Below, piece after piece: positions 23,984-35,233 of a DNA stretch of 64,000 nt. The DNA is from Brachypodium distachyon. Taxonomy: Eukaryota; Streptophyta; Magnoliopsida; Poales; Poaceae. The stretch is from NCBI RefSeq assembly GCF_000005505.3, contig NC_016131.3, positions 65,062,355 through 65,126,354 on the forward strand. Reading direction: 5' to 3'. Within the stretch, counting starts at the first letter, position 1, and the number at the start of each line of letters is the position of its first letter. Below the pieces are notes generated by a model that ran no database searches, was not told the DNA's origin, and was given only the letters and a program-made list of their open reading frames with translations. The translations under genes and the position numbers were made by a program.

Positions 23984-26900
23984 CAGGGGCGGAGCCAGGA
24001 TTTGAATATGAGGGGGGCGAAAAACTAAAAACACAAAGTATAGATAAAAATACCAATATATAAAGTCTCAATATAAAGAGTCTCAATGTAGTATATCGAT
24101 AGAAAGTATAGCAACAAATGTGTGCAAGAACAAAAGAAACTAAATTTCTATGAGCTTAAATTTAACTCTACGACTACCAAGCTCATCTAACAAGTCAATG
24201 ATCTTTTAGGAGGTGACTTTTCTAGCTAATTCCTTCCCAATATAGACGATCATGTAGTGTCGAAGAAAGTCATCTCCCATTTTATTTCGAAGACGCGTCT
24301 TGATCAGTTTCATAGCTGAAAAAGCTCGCTCGGTGGTTGCGGTTGACACTGGTAGAGTTATGACCAAGCGCAATAACCTATCAACCATCGAGTATGCATC
24401 AGATTTACCTGTTTTAGCTAGACCAACTGTCAAATCAGCAAGTGAAGGCACGCATTTTAGTTCCGGATGGTTGCAGACATCCAATTGGAAATGTGGCAGC
24501 TGAGACTCCAGTTGAGCTCGTTCTTGGGTAGAAAAATCAGCCGGATAAAACTTTTCCACCAAAGAACATATATTTGATATGTATGCACACAGTGTCAGAA
24601 GCTCTGTACTTTGAACACCAAATCGATTATTGAGCTCCACCACTTGTTGATCTATGGCAACGTTGAACACATCTACTTTATAGTGGTGAAGTGTTGTTCC
24701 GAGACTTAGTCACATCAACATACCTGCAAGTCGTATTGTATAAAAATATGAGAAAGTGTACGATAAATAGAATGCAATAGAAGACAGGCGGAATTAAAGA
24801 GACATACTTGTTGTTCAAATCTGGGATATCAATCTCATGCTTCAGAGAAAAAGATTTAACCTCCTCCATAAGAGGTTCCCAACCATCTTCCCTTAGCTTA
24901 CCAATAAGCGCCTTGGTGTTTGAGACAGAATTTAATGCATTCAATATGTCAACAGATTTCTTTTGGAGTATTTGACACAAGACATCTGTTATCTTCATAA
25001 TTTTCTCCATGAGGTGCAGAATAAAAACAAAATCAAAAGAGATGACTATCTTTAGGGCTCCTGCAACATCTCCTCTAGAATATTGTGAGACGGAACGATC
25101 CGTTGCTATACTCCTTAGGACTGCAATTGTAGCACCAAACATCTTTCGCAAGCTGTGAATTGACTTGAAGTGAGAGCTCCATCTAGTGTCCCCTGGTCTC
25201 TATAAAGAGCCTATTTGATTTGCCCCTTTGCCTCTATCGAGCTCTCCCAATTCAATTTCACGTGCAATCTCAATAGCTTGTTTTGCAAGTAACTCATCAT
25301 TGTGTTTAGACGACGCACTAACCACATTTATGATGAAATTTGCATGCTGAAAAAAATTGTGCACATCAGGCACTTCTCTTGATGCTGCAACAAGAGCCAA
25401 CTGTAACTGATGAGCCATGCAATGGACATAATATGCATAAGGGCACTCGTTCAGAATAAGAGCCTTCAGTCCATTCCATTCCCCTCTCATGTTGCTTGCC
25501 CCGTCGTATCCTTGTCCTCTGATATCTTGCACATTCAGATTATTATCAACAAGGACAGCACAAATTGCATCCTTCAGAGTCGATGCAACTATGTCTTTTA
25601 CATGAATAACATCAAGGAACCGCTCCTTTATAAACCCTTCCTTGTTAACAAATCGAATGACCAATGCCATCTGCTCTTTTTTGGATTCATTTCGAGCTTC
25701 GTCCACCATTATACAGAACTTGCTAGTACCAATTTCTTCTATAATATTTTTCTGCACTCTACGAGATAGTAACTGAAGAATTTCTTGTTGTACCTCTCCA
25801 GATGTGTACTTAGCATTGCGTGGAGCATTTTGTAGGACAACCTCATTCACCTCCTTGTTATACAAAGCCAATAACTTTATCAGTTCAAGAAAATTACCCT
25901 GATTTATGGATCCTGGAGATTCATCATGGCCTCTAAAAGCACAAGCTTGGAATGTTAACCACCTAGTGAAATCATAAAAGAACAAGCTATTAGTACCTTG
26001 TTATAGATTTATACTACAACATATGAAGCTGTAATGTTGGACAGTACAAGAATGAAAAATATATTTCTTACCTGATGGAATCAATTGTAACTTTAAGCCT
26101 TTGCCTTGCATTTCCAATCATTTTTGCAGATGCTTGTACAATCGCCTTGTCGATATGAGTCATACTATTTTTCAGACTATGAAACGATCGAACCGAAAAG
26201 TTATGAGCAGAGTTTGAATCTTTGCCCATGTGAGTTAAGAAAGCACAATTTTTTCCAGCATTCACCTTCTTCCAGTTCAAAAATCCATCGATTGTGAATG
26301 TATCCGAGCCACATCTACCATTTGGCTTTCTTGTGAAGAGGAAACAAGGCAGGCAATATGCATGATGTTTAACAAGTGAATACTCTAGCCAAGAAAAATT
26401 AGTGAAATAGCTATATTGGACTCGACGACGATGTTCATTATGCGGATAATTGGCCATGTATGGCTGAAAGGGGCCCTCTGAAATATAAAATCGACGAGCT
26501 TCTTCTTGCTTATCCAGAGGGAGTTCCCAAATTTGTTGGCGTTTACCCGGATCCCGTTCATATGTTGTACTTCCTACTCTAGCCTGTTCTGAAACTTCCA
26601 CTGATGCTACAATATTCTGATCATCAGTTTGCATATCAATTGGATTATCAGTTGAGTTATCATCTACAGATGGATGCTCTTCCTCAGATGGGTTTGCGTT
26701 TTCCTCTTCAGATGATACTACAATATTCTGAACAGCAGGAATACTAGAGCTTGAATTTGAAGCAACTGGTACTGGTTTGTACCAACATGATATTGATGGC
26801 GTCTTTCCAAACCCTTGATTCTTCCTCTTCATCTATTAATAATAGGAATATTTGTTGATGAATTGATGATTAGTTGATTACCTAATCATCTAAATAATTA

Positions 26901-27336
26901 AAGAACGAGCAAGTTACTTACCTGTACGTGCGTCCGGCTCCGGCCTCCGGCGACTCGATCAATCGCTCGTCTCCCAAGCTGCAGTGTCTGGTCTGGTCGT
27001 CCGTCGTCTGGAGATGAAGAAGAACAGAGGAAGAGAACTGGTGACGGCAGGGAACAGATCGATCACGTACCGGCCGGATGCCCTGCTGCTGCCGATTGCC
27101 CGATTCTCACGTAATCAGCCGTAGTGGGCACTCGTGGGCTTTTTTTCTTTTTCTTGGCCTTTTTCTGGGTATTTATTGGGTTAGCTACTTAATTAGTTCC
27201 GGCCATTAGCACCTTAAGCTCATTAGTTTAGCACCTTAAACTAATTAGTACTAGTATATGCACCATGGAAATCTTTTGGGGGGGCGATGCATTGGGGGGG
27301 TCTGACCCTGCTCGCTCCCCCCCGGCTCCGCCCCTG
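23984..27336 (-). mobile_element. hAT transposon, full length, 3.35 kb
   Basis: The ends are inverted: CAGGGGCGGAGCCAGG at 23984 and the complement of CAGGGGCGGAGCCGGG at 27336. The left flank is GGTTGAAG (23976-23983) and the right flank GTTTGAAG (27337-27344), an 8-bp duplication with one mismatch. The paralogous segment has the unoccupied site GGTTGAAG followed by TGGAAC at 40126. The element encodes a minus-strand hAT transposase of the class with an N-terminal TTF/MYM-type zinc finger and a C-terminal dimerisation domain. The transposase carries two lesions, so the copy is probably not autonomous today. Confidence 0.95.
24206..26832 (-). pseudogene. hAT transposase (TTF-type zinc finger, hAT dimerisation domain), disrupted
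   Basis: Exon 1 is 26832-26072 (Met start, Ser/Glu-rich linker, then a TTF-type zinc-finger region with YCLPCFLF). Exon 2 starts at 25962 after a phase-2 intron (IR|WLTFQACAFRGHDES). It carries a DUF4371/RNase-H-like core (FCIMVDEARNESKKEQMALV, GQGYDGASNMRGEWNGLKAL, HCMAHQLQLALVA). In-frame TAG at 25200-25202 falls between NQIGSL and RPGDTRWSSHF, where related transposases have Gln, so it is one C-to-T nonsense change. The frame then resumes. A further intron follows DLNNK (near 24808). Near 24690 the frame shifts into HHYKVDVFNVAIDQQVVELN, and the C-terminal dimerisation region (STATTERAFSAMKLIKTRL) is intact to 24206. It would cut and paste hAT ends if repaired. Confidence 0.9.
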
Positions 27337-27344
27337 GTTTGAAG

Positions 27345-27976
27345 TGGAACACATAATAATTGGATCATAACGTGCTTGAGCGGTAGCACACGATAACAAG
27401 CAGCAACACATGCACATCATAAGGGACTTCTTTCGCCTCTCATATATATACCTGCCGTCTGCATATTTTTTAGAGAACTCTTGAGATCGAAACTTGGCCA
27501 GTGGTTGTGGATTAATTAATCTGTGAACAGGCTTCCAAAACCATTTTTTTATTAGCCAAATCTCTAGTCTCGTCATTGTGCCAAATCATAATTTTCTTAC
27601 TGCATAATAATGCTCTAGTCTAAGTGCCCAGCACAATGCATTGCGTCACATCCTTCAGGCTGCTGCAGAAGCAGCACTCTAGAATCCAAAGACCCTAAGC
27701 AGCACTGTACGGATCCTGTCTGTCTACCTCTTGCCTATTCCTTGGGTACATTCACTAATCATACATGCCTCACTACTAGCTTTTATGAGCATCCTCTGAT
27801 GCTTGTGTGCAGTGCTGATTATTATGTTTCAGAGTCACATGAGACGACAGCTCAAGTGTCATTGTTAACACGACGGCATATCGTCGGCTATCTCTCCAAT
27901 TCAGTTCAGTTGGACACCTGGCAGAAGCACAGGCAGTTCATGAGGCACCTCGACAACGAAACCCGAATCCGAAGCT
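27345..27976. other. Duplicated 3' flank of the PPR segment, right of the hAT
   Basis: Matches 40134-41370 in blocks, ending near GACAACGAAACCCGAATCCG here and GACAACGACGCCCGAACCCG there. The downstream copy carries about 490 bases (roughly 40340-40830) that are absent here. Confidence 0.8.
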
Positions 27977-28110
27977 TACCAACCATCCTGAAAATCCTTG
28001 AAAGTTGTACTGACATCATATCAATCTTTCCTACAGCTTGATATAAAAATGCATTTATAGACTGCAAGACCTGCTGCTTACTTTGCTTTTGTCCTATCTG
28101 CACTCTGCAG

Positions 28111-29074
28111 AAAGGCAAAATAAAACCTGTTCATGTTGATGATGTTCCGGGTCATGCGAGGCTGAAACCCAAGCTTGGTGAATTCCTGCCTCAGGCAGCT
28201 GGAGTTGTCTTCTCAGGATTTCTTGTGTAGCATGCAAGCCGCTGCGGAGTAATTTTTGCTGACTTAATTTTCATTCTGAGCAAAATTGATGGTTTCTACT
28301 TTAGCTAACAGTTGACGGCCCCATCACATGCTGGATCAAAACTTGGAGGGTCATTAGGAGCTTAGTTCATATTCAAACCTGCAAAATAAGTTGACTGATG
28401 CAGTTGGTAACTTGGTTTTGCCTCACAATTATCTCTTATCACATTCACAGGTACTTGTATTTGTATGACATTTTGACGAAGGCAGCTGTGGTGAAGAAAA
28501 GGGTTTGTGTTCTTATATTCTGCAATAAGACAGACAAAGTTACAGCTCACTCTAAGGACAGTTCGTTGAGAAGCAGCTGGACAAGTGTATGGCATTTTTT
28601 TTTACATATAACATGCTTGCGTAGTTAGGAACTTATAATTTGTCCTAACTTGGCAGCTAGTAAATTATGTGAGTATGATTTTGCGTCAATTTACTTCCTC
28701 TTGAATTTATCCTATTGTTTTTCCATTATGCTGCACAGAAGCTTACATACTCATATGAGGTCATCGACGGCTCATTCAACTTAAATCTCTTCTTAGAGAG
28801 TGCCCCAACTGTCAGCATTTACTAGCCAAAGCAAATCAGATTATACAAGGCTGTGTAATATGTGTTGATTTTGTTATTTGTAGCAACAAGCTTCGGGAAT
28901 CGAGGAACACCCATATCATCTGCTGACATCACTGACGAAGTCCAGCTTGGTGTCCCTGGAGAGGCATTCAACTTCAGTCAATGCGAGAACAAGGTCACAG
29001 TTGCTGAAGGTGCTGGTCTTACTGGTAATGTTTCAGAGGTCGAGCAATTCATCTGCGAGTACGCCAAAGCTTAG
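28111..29074 (+). pseudogene. SRP receptor beta subunit (SRPRB) gene remnant
   Basis: Three exon-like blocks read as the plant SRP-receptor beta GTPase: 28111-28215 (KIKPVHV..VPGHARLKPKL then EFLPQAAGVVF, the G3 region), 28450-28560 (YLYDILTKAAVVKKRV, LIFCNKTDKVTAHSK, with the NKTD guanine-specificity motif) and 28874-29074 (ISSADITDEVQLGVPGEAFN...CENKVTVAEGAGLTGNVSEV, ending at a stop). SRPRB anchors the SRP receptor in the ER membrane. The N-terminal membrane anchor and P-loop are missing. The piece after VVF is lost, and a one-base insertion splits NKLRESRNT from ISSADIT near 28910. Exon-intron structure is kept, so it arose by DNA duplication rather than retroposition. Confidence 0.9.
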
Positions 29075-29099
29075 ATCCATCCTTGATACGAATTAGTGT

Positions 29100-29300
29100 T
29101 TATTCTGCAGAAGCGAAGCGCGACGGGCCGAGCAGCAGGCCCCTCCCGCGAGGGCCCAACACGTCAGCCCACCGCCGGTTGATCAAGTCCATCCTGTACA
29201 CGTCCTGCTTCTGGAAGGTCCCGTCGTGGAGAGGCAGAGGGCAGTGCTGGACGACCATGAGCAGTTCCCCGCCTGACTCTACTAGGTGGCTCCGGGCTGA
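29100..29300 (-). pseudogene. F-box/DUF295 protein gene fragment
   Basis: The minus-strand frame reads LVESGGELLMVVQHCPLPLH, then VYRMDLINRRWADVLG and RGLLLGPSRFASAE. This order (Y/LVES-GG-LL-V, VYRMDL-x-x-RRW, LFLG-x-S) is characteristic of the DUF295 domain of grass F-box proteins. Upstream coding sequence is out of frame and no F-box is found. Confidence 0.65.
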
Positions 29301-30605
29301 ACTCGTAGCACGCGGTAGCACATCGGCTCGACGACGGCGAGGCGATCTGCTCGAACGCGCGCAGGAATGCCTGGGTTTTGCTGCGTCCTTCGTCCGGGCC
29401 GGCGGCGGTCGATGAGCGCGTTTATCTGCCGGATCAAACCTTCCATCGTACGTAGTAGTAGCTCCAGGATGCTGCTGGTGTTTCTGAAAATCAAATAAAG
29501 CAGTATGAGTGTATGGCTGTTGAGTTGCACAAACCATGAAGATTTGGATGGCGTACGTGTCAGCCGAAGGAAAAATTCAGGCCAACTCAAGAGCCTGAAT
29601 TTTTCCTTCGTTGACCCGTATGCCGTCCATGTTCTTGTGCTCTGCTAACTTGAGCTCCAGTCCATAACCCCAGCGTCCCCCAGACAGAAACAAGGTGAAG
29701 TGGAGAGATCGTCTGGTGATATGGAGCACCCGATCCGATCAAGGACATAGTTATAGCCTGCTTAGTAGAGTTCGCTTTTGGACGGGAGGGCTGGACCTTT
29801 GCATATTGATTGTGGGGTCATAGTACTAGCTACCGTCCTTTTGTGAAAGGTAGAAAGAAAAGGATTGTATACTATCTTTCTTCCCTCCGGCAGGACGAGT
29901 AACTGAAAAAAAAAATGGAACGAACAAGCACAAAGGTTCCTACAATTGCTAGTCCGCTCCAGGCGGACGGACGGTGCTGGGTTGGGCGAGCGGCGGATGA
30001 ATTGGTGAGGGCACTTTATCTAGGTCTATTCAGTTAACCGTCGGAGGGCTCGAATCTAAGATTTGGAGGAGATACGAGAGGAAGATGGAGAATATATCCG
30101 ACGAGAGGAAGAAAGATTCTATTCTACTGATCGGAAATCAGAATGCTCACCTCGCGAAGCCAAATATCTTCCCTGAAACCCCGCGGAGAAGTCGACAGCA
30201 CGGTAGGGAAATTTTGTTAGGCTAACCTAATTTGAAAACTTAGCAAAAAATTTAGGACGGCTTTTCCCGAAAGCTTGGGGAGAGCAGCTTCTCCGAGAAA
30301 CCCGTCCTAAAAGTTGAAAAGAAGGGGGTCTAGGTCACCTCGTGGACCGTGGCGCACAATCGGAAGGAATCCGAACCTATACGTATTGGCTCCCAATTTT
30401 TTTTTTGGAAACATGCAATCGAGACATCTATATTTATATCTAATCTATATCTATATACCTATCTAAAAAATACTTAAGGGTCCACCCTTTTTTCTCTTGT
30501 TTTTTTCGTCAAGCTTCCATGGGCCCCTAGGGCAGCCCAGCGCAGCCCGTCTCCGAATCCAACACGTAGCGAAGATCAGTTTCCAAATCGCCGCCCCTGG
30601 ATCCC
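29301..30605. other. Gene-free stretch with a perfect hairpin
   Basis: No gene supported. It contains an 18-bp perfect inverted repeat at 29566-29611 and a pyrimidine/A-T-rich stretch before the Mutator-like element. Confidence 0.5.
29566..29611. repeat. Perfect 18-bp inverted repeat, 10-nt loop
   Basis: The left arm CGAAGGAAAAATTCAGGC (29566-29583) and the right arm GCCTGAATTTTTCCTTCG (29594-29611) are exact complements around CAACTCAAGA. No T-tract or known terminator context is apparent in this eukaryotic setting. Confidence 0.9.
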
Positions 30606-32631
30606 GCTATTTTTTCTAAAAAATAATACGAATTATTTATTCATTTTTTAAAATAATATATGGCTTTAAAAAGTTGCAAATCAAGGCCACCCTCGTCTTG
30701 CGCCAGACCGATTACCTCCAGTCGGCCTGTCCGAAGCCGATTAGGGCCAATCGGCCTGGTCCAGGCCGATTAGATCTAGTAGGCCTCGCCGGGTGGCAGG
30801 GGCGCTAATCGGCCTGGGCGAAGCTGATTAGTTCCGGTTGATTTCGCCTACGCCGATTGGAACTAATCAGCGCAATCAACTTCGCCCAAGCTGCTTAGTT
30901 GCATGATCAATGCAAACGGGGGATCGGTTCCTGCCCATTTTGTCTCGCCCATTATTCATCGATTCCAAACAATTATTGAGAACTAAAACACATGACACGG
31001 TAATACTGCAAGACTGAAATTAAGTGGATGTGTTGGTTATAGAACTAAGGCATGACTAAAATAACATACATCAATAATACCGCACTTGGACTAAAATTAA
31101 GAGAGCAAATACAATTGGAACACAGTACTAGCACTACTGACTCCACTGAGGCCATTTTCCTGTCTTATCACCACATTCTTCTGCAGCTTTTGCCATGGCA
31201 GCTCTTTCTCTTTTCTTCTCCCTTTCCGCCTCACGGGTCTCCTTGCGCCTTCGTTCCTCCTCTAGCATGCGATGCTCTTCCTCCCTGTTTTTCCTCCCTA
31301 ACTCTCAGAAGAAACGTCATTGTTCCTCCCTATGTTCTTTCAGCTGTCTCTCTTCCTCCGCTTTCTCCTGGGCTGCAGCATTTGCCGCACACTCGTCCGC
31401 GTGGAAACGCCGCCATGCACGTCGTGATCTTGTATTAATCTCTTCAACCGCCCAATCTGGCATCTTCGTGTCAATCCATCGATACCACATGCATAGGGGT
31501 AGAGGCGACTACAAAATAGCTTAAGGTTACAAATAAATCGATAATGACACAAACAGCATGTTTAACCACACTTATATCTACTTACTAGAGGCTTCTCGTA
31601 CGACGAAACCGGGACAAGTGGATCATGCTCACAGTTCGCACACATGAAAAACTTCATGCCCAACTTATCCGAAAAATCTGTCACCTCCTTCACCTTGCAA
31701 AGATTGCACACTGACTGTGTATGTTTCAAGATTAAGCCCTAAACATCCTACCAACCATTCATTCAACTGAGTAATAGTCCATGTTTGAGGGGGCGTTAGA
31801 TCCAACTTCACATACTTAAATTGACTCAGATCAGCTCCGTGCTCATTTGTTAGGACAGTACCTGAACCGTAGTAAAAAAAACAAATTTCACTACACCGGA
31901 CATCTCTCCTGCCTAAAAAAAAATTAAGTCGCGTCAAATACCAAGCAGTACGACATAAACAAATATTTAGGACGACAATTATTTAGTAGCGTTAAATAAT
32001 GAGCAGTACGACATATTTATGACGCGTCAAAAACGACATAATTTTTTTAGAATATATAAACATATTACTACCGGCCAAAAATAATAATACCGTATACATT
32101 ATAGGATAAATATGTATATGGTAATAACATTTAGATTACTACATAAACATACTACCATCTAGAACAACACATCTACCCTCACAAACATATACATTGTAGG
32201 ATAAATACACGAGGGATTAGAGTTACCTTGAAGTGTGTGAAACCCCTACGTCGAGCAGCCTTCAATCGCCTGATCAGCACCACCACCCCCACCTCCAAGC
32301 TCCTCCAATACACCACCATTGTTCCAACTTAGCACCACCGAATTTGCTCTACATGGCCAATAAAAACAATATATCAAGGTGTCATTGGCTGCCAACTACC
32401 TATAAGATGTAGTTCAAAGTTTAAGATGTAGTTCAAAGTTCACTAATTTCGGCCAGGAGAGAAGAAGAAGAAAGGAGAGAGAGGAAGAGGGTCTCGGGGC
32501 GCTGCTGCACCCAGTCGGCGGCCGAAGCCGATTAGCTGTCCGCCGGCCCACGAGGGTGGGTTAGATTTGAATTTTTTTTAAACCTCGTATTATTTTCAAA
32601 AATGAATAAATAACTCCTGTAAAAAATTAGC
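30606..32631 (-). mobile_element. Mutator-like (MULE-type) element, internally deleted
   Basis: Inverted ends of about 80-90 bp: TTATTTATTCATTTTTT plus CCACCCTCGT (30606-30696) match the complement of 32550-32631. Inside, the minus strand encodes remnants of transposon proteins. At 31937-31690 there is a MURA-like N-terminal segment (LTNEHGADLSQFKYVKLDL, QLNEWLVGCLGLNLE). At 31690-31600 there is KLGMKFFMCANCEHDPLVPV. At 31500-31330 there is YRWIDTKMPDWAVEEINTR, then a charged helix ending in LKEHREEQ. The central catalytic part is missing. GCCGATTAG/CTAATCGGC words repeat at 30710-30900. No clear 9-bp target duplication was found, so the exact ends are uncertain. Confidence 0.62.
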
Positions 32632-33046
32632 AGCACTGGCGCGCCCCGCAGCCCGCATCAAACACAAACTTCCTCTGATGCGGCGAAGAGCAGTTTCCAA
32701 ATCCATACCCCGTCCTAATTTAATTTTGTTGTTCTGACGCGACGAAGATTTCGGTGCCCAGCCCCACAAGCTCGTCTTCCTCCTCGCGCGAGCGCCACCA
32801 CCCCTCCCTCCTTCTGGCCCATCCCGCTGCCGAGCGCCTCCCCCCTTCGCTCGTCTTCCTCCTCGCGCGAGCGCCGCCACCGCTTATTGGTCTCCCCTTC
32901 GACTATCTCGCTCCCGACCGTTTCTCCTCGCATCACCGCAGAAACAAGTCCGCCCTTTAGCTCCCCTTTTCATCTCCTTAATTTCCGCCCTACCTTGCCC
33001 TACTGGGTCCTCCGCCTGTGCTTCTCGCCGAAATTAGGTCGGTTCC

Positions 33047-35189
33047 ATGGCGGCGATGGAGCAGGACCTCGACCACTACGAGATGCTCCGCCTCCCGTCC
33101 GGCGAGGAAGGCGCGGCGCTGAGCGTCGAGCAGATCGAGAAGGCCTACCGCACCCAGTCGCGGCTCCGTCACCCCGACAAGCGCCCCGACGACCCCAACG
33201 CCACCGCTGACTTCCAGAGCCTCGCCAGCTCGTACAAGTTCCTGCTGGACGAGTCCCTCCGCCGACAGTTCGACGCGCGCCTACGCGGCCGCCGCGAGGC
33301 TGCTGCCCGCGCAGCTGCCACCGGGGTCAAGCGACGGAAGGCCGTGTCGGACTTAGAGGAGCGCGAGCGCGCCTTTGCCGCCGGCGGAGGCCTGTCTGTC
33401 GACCCTGCCGAGGTGGCTAAGCGAGAGGATAAGCGGAAAGCTGCTGACATTAAGCGTGAACTGGATGAGTTCCTGGCGACCAAACAGTCCGGCGCCACAG
33501 GCTATGCTTCCACTTCGGTAAGTGTGTGGGTTTGATGTTTCCCTGCTCTTTGAATCTTATTCAATTCATTAGTTTCTTCGTGTAGCATCGTATTCTGGCT
33601 GCACTTATAATTCCTGCCTTTTAGGGTCATCAATGCTGGTCAATTTCTTTAACCTTTAGATGTAAAAGATCACATGATATACCTTAAAACTACTGTATTT
33701 CTGAAGAGTGAAAGTTGATCACATACAAAACAGGATCAGCAAAAGGAGTTCATCATCCAAAGTAGCCATGTCTAGGTTATTCAGCACCAGCCATCTTCCT
33801 TCTGCACATCATAGGTTTTCTCTAATATTGAAAAATGAGCATTTTATAGATTTCTCATTTCTCCTCTTTACAGTCAAAATAAACTTCAAGGTTTTGCAAG
33901 AAATTTGTCTATTTGTATGGTTCAAGAGATTTATCAATTTGCACCTTTAGGGCTCGTTCGTTTTCACGATTTTCCCCGTGGACTGAGGGGGATTAATCTC
34001 CCTCAATCCCGGCCAATCCCCCTGGATTTTTGGGGAAATGGTTGAAACGAACAGGGACTTATGTGGGTACTGATTGCAACTTGGTAATTTTTCATTTTAG
34101 GTACATGGAGATAAGAAGGGTGGAACTCCAGAAAATGGAGCAAAAACGGACAGGAGCAAGATCGTGAAGGTTTCATGGCAAGAGAATGCAGATAATTATA
34201 CTGCAGCAAAGCTGGATGAGATCTTTAAGCAATTTGGCAAGGTCGAAGACGTTGTGATTAAGACCCGGAGATTGAATAGTAATTCAGCAATTGTTGTGAT
34301 GGCTTCCAAAGAGGCAGCAGTAAGTCTGGTTTCTCTACCTTTTTGGTCTTGGGGAGTTTTCCACCTCAATGAAAAGTTTTGGTTGCAAAATGATACTCCC
34401 TCCGTTCCTAAATACTTGTCGCTGTTTTAGTGCAAGTTTGTACTAAAACAGCGAACTTGCACTAAAACAGCGACAAGTATTTAGAAACGGAGGGAGTAGA
34501 TCTTAAACCAGCACATGAAATTGAGTTCATTTTAATCCGGAGCAAGATAGGGGTTCATAAGAAATTCTAACAAGGTCCCCATGCTTGTGTTTTATCGCTC
34601 ATTGCTTATTGCTTGCTCTGTTTATGGTTCAGTTTTGATTTTGCTTGTGTCATTTCCATATCGTCTCGTGGATCTTTGACAAGCTGTTATCTTTCTCAGA
34701 GTTTATAATATATTTTTTGCTATGCGGCTAACCGATAGTTGTTGATCTTTTAACAGGAATTGGCGCTGAAGAGTGATTTTGTGTACTTACCTTTAAAGGT
34801 CACTGCTATAGTGCTATGGGCGGGTTACCAGGGTCAACTCAAATATCTGAACCGAGGACAAGCAACATTGAAGGAACTGGATTCAATGATTTGGAAGCAT
34901 CGGTATTCCGGAAACTTCAGGAGGTACTGTAGTTAAAATACTTCAGGTTTTTACACCATTTGTTATCATCGCTTTGGTCCTGCAGTTTTCACTGAATTTT
35001 TAGTTAAATGCATATTTTTATGTGTTTCACAGTTTATGAATGAAGGAAATCCATATTGAGACAGCTATTTGCATGATACAAATAAACTTGTGTACATTGT
35101 GTAAAATTGGTGGAACTAATAGATGCGTTTTAAATTTGCAGGCCCAGAAAAGAAAAAAACGTGAATTCGCTGCTTCTGCAAAACCATGA
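33047..35189 (+). CDS. DNAJC17-like J-domain/RRM protein gene, one apparent frameshift
   Basis: Exons 33047-33517, 34101-34319, 34757-34923 and 35142-35189. The start MAAMEQDLDHYEMLRLP opens a J domain with the HPD motif at residues 42-44 (RLRHPDKRPDD), then a charged helical region, and an RRM-like domain in exon 2 (KIVKVSWQENADNYTAAKLD, AIVVMASKEAA). J-domain proteins stimulate Hsp70. DNAJC17 orthologues are nuclear and linked to pre-mRNA splicing. All junctions are phase 0, but exon 3 is 167 nt, one short of a multiple of three. Its first half reads ELALKSDFVYLPLKVTAI, whereas its second half reads correctly only one frame over (AMGGLPGSTQISEPRTSNIE) and joins exon 4 (AQKRKKREFAASAKP, stop). 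One base therefore seems lost between about 34800 and 34825, so this is either a pseudogene or a base-call error. A MITE (34396-34496) sits in intron 2. Confidence 0.82.
34396..34496. mobile_element. Stowaway-type MITE, nearly perfect palindrome
   Basis: 101 bp, from CTCCCTCCGTTCCTAAATAC to its complement, TA on both sides, almost fully self-complementary. It lies in intron 2 of the J-domain gene. Confidence 0.92.
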
Positions 35190-35233
35190 GCTAGCCAATG
35201 TTGCTTTAGTTTAATATTTGTTGGTGCAAATCA

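Noticed and set aside
24300..25769. Plus-strand frames within the hAT
   Set aside because: Shadows of the minus-strand transposase exons.
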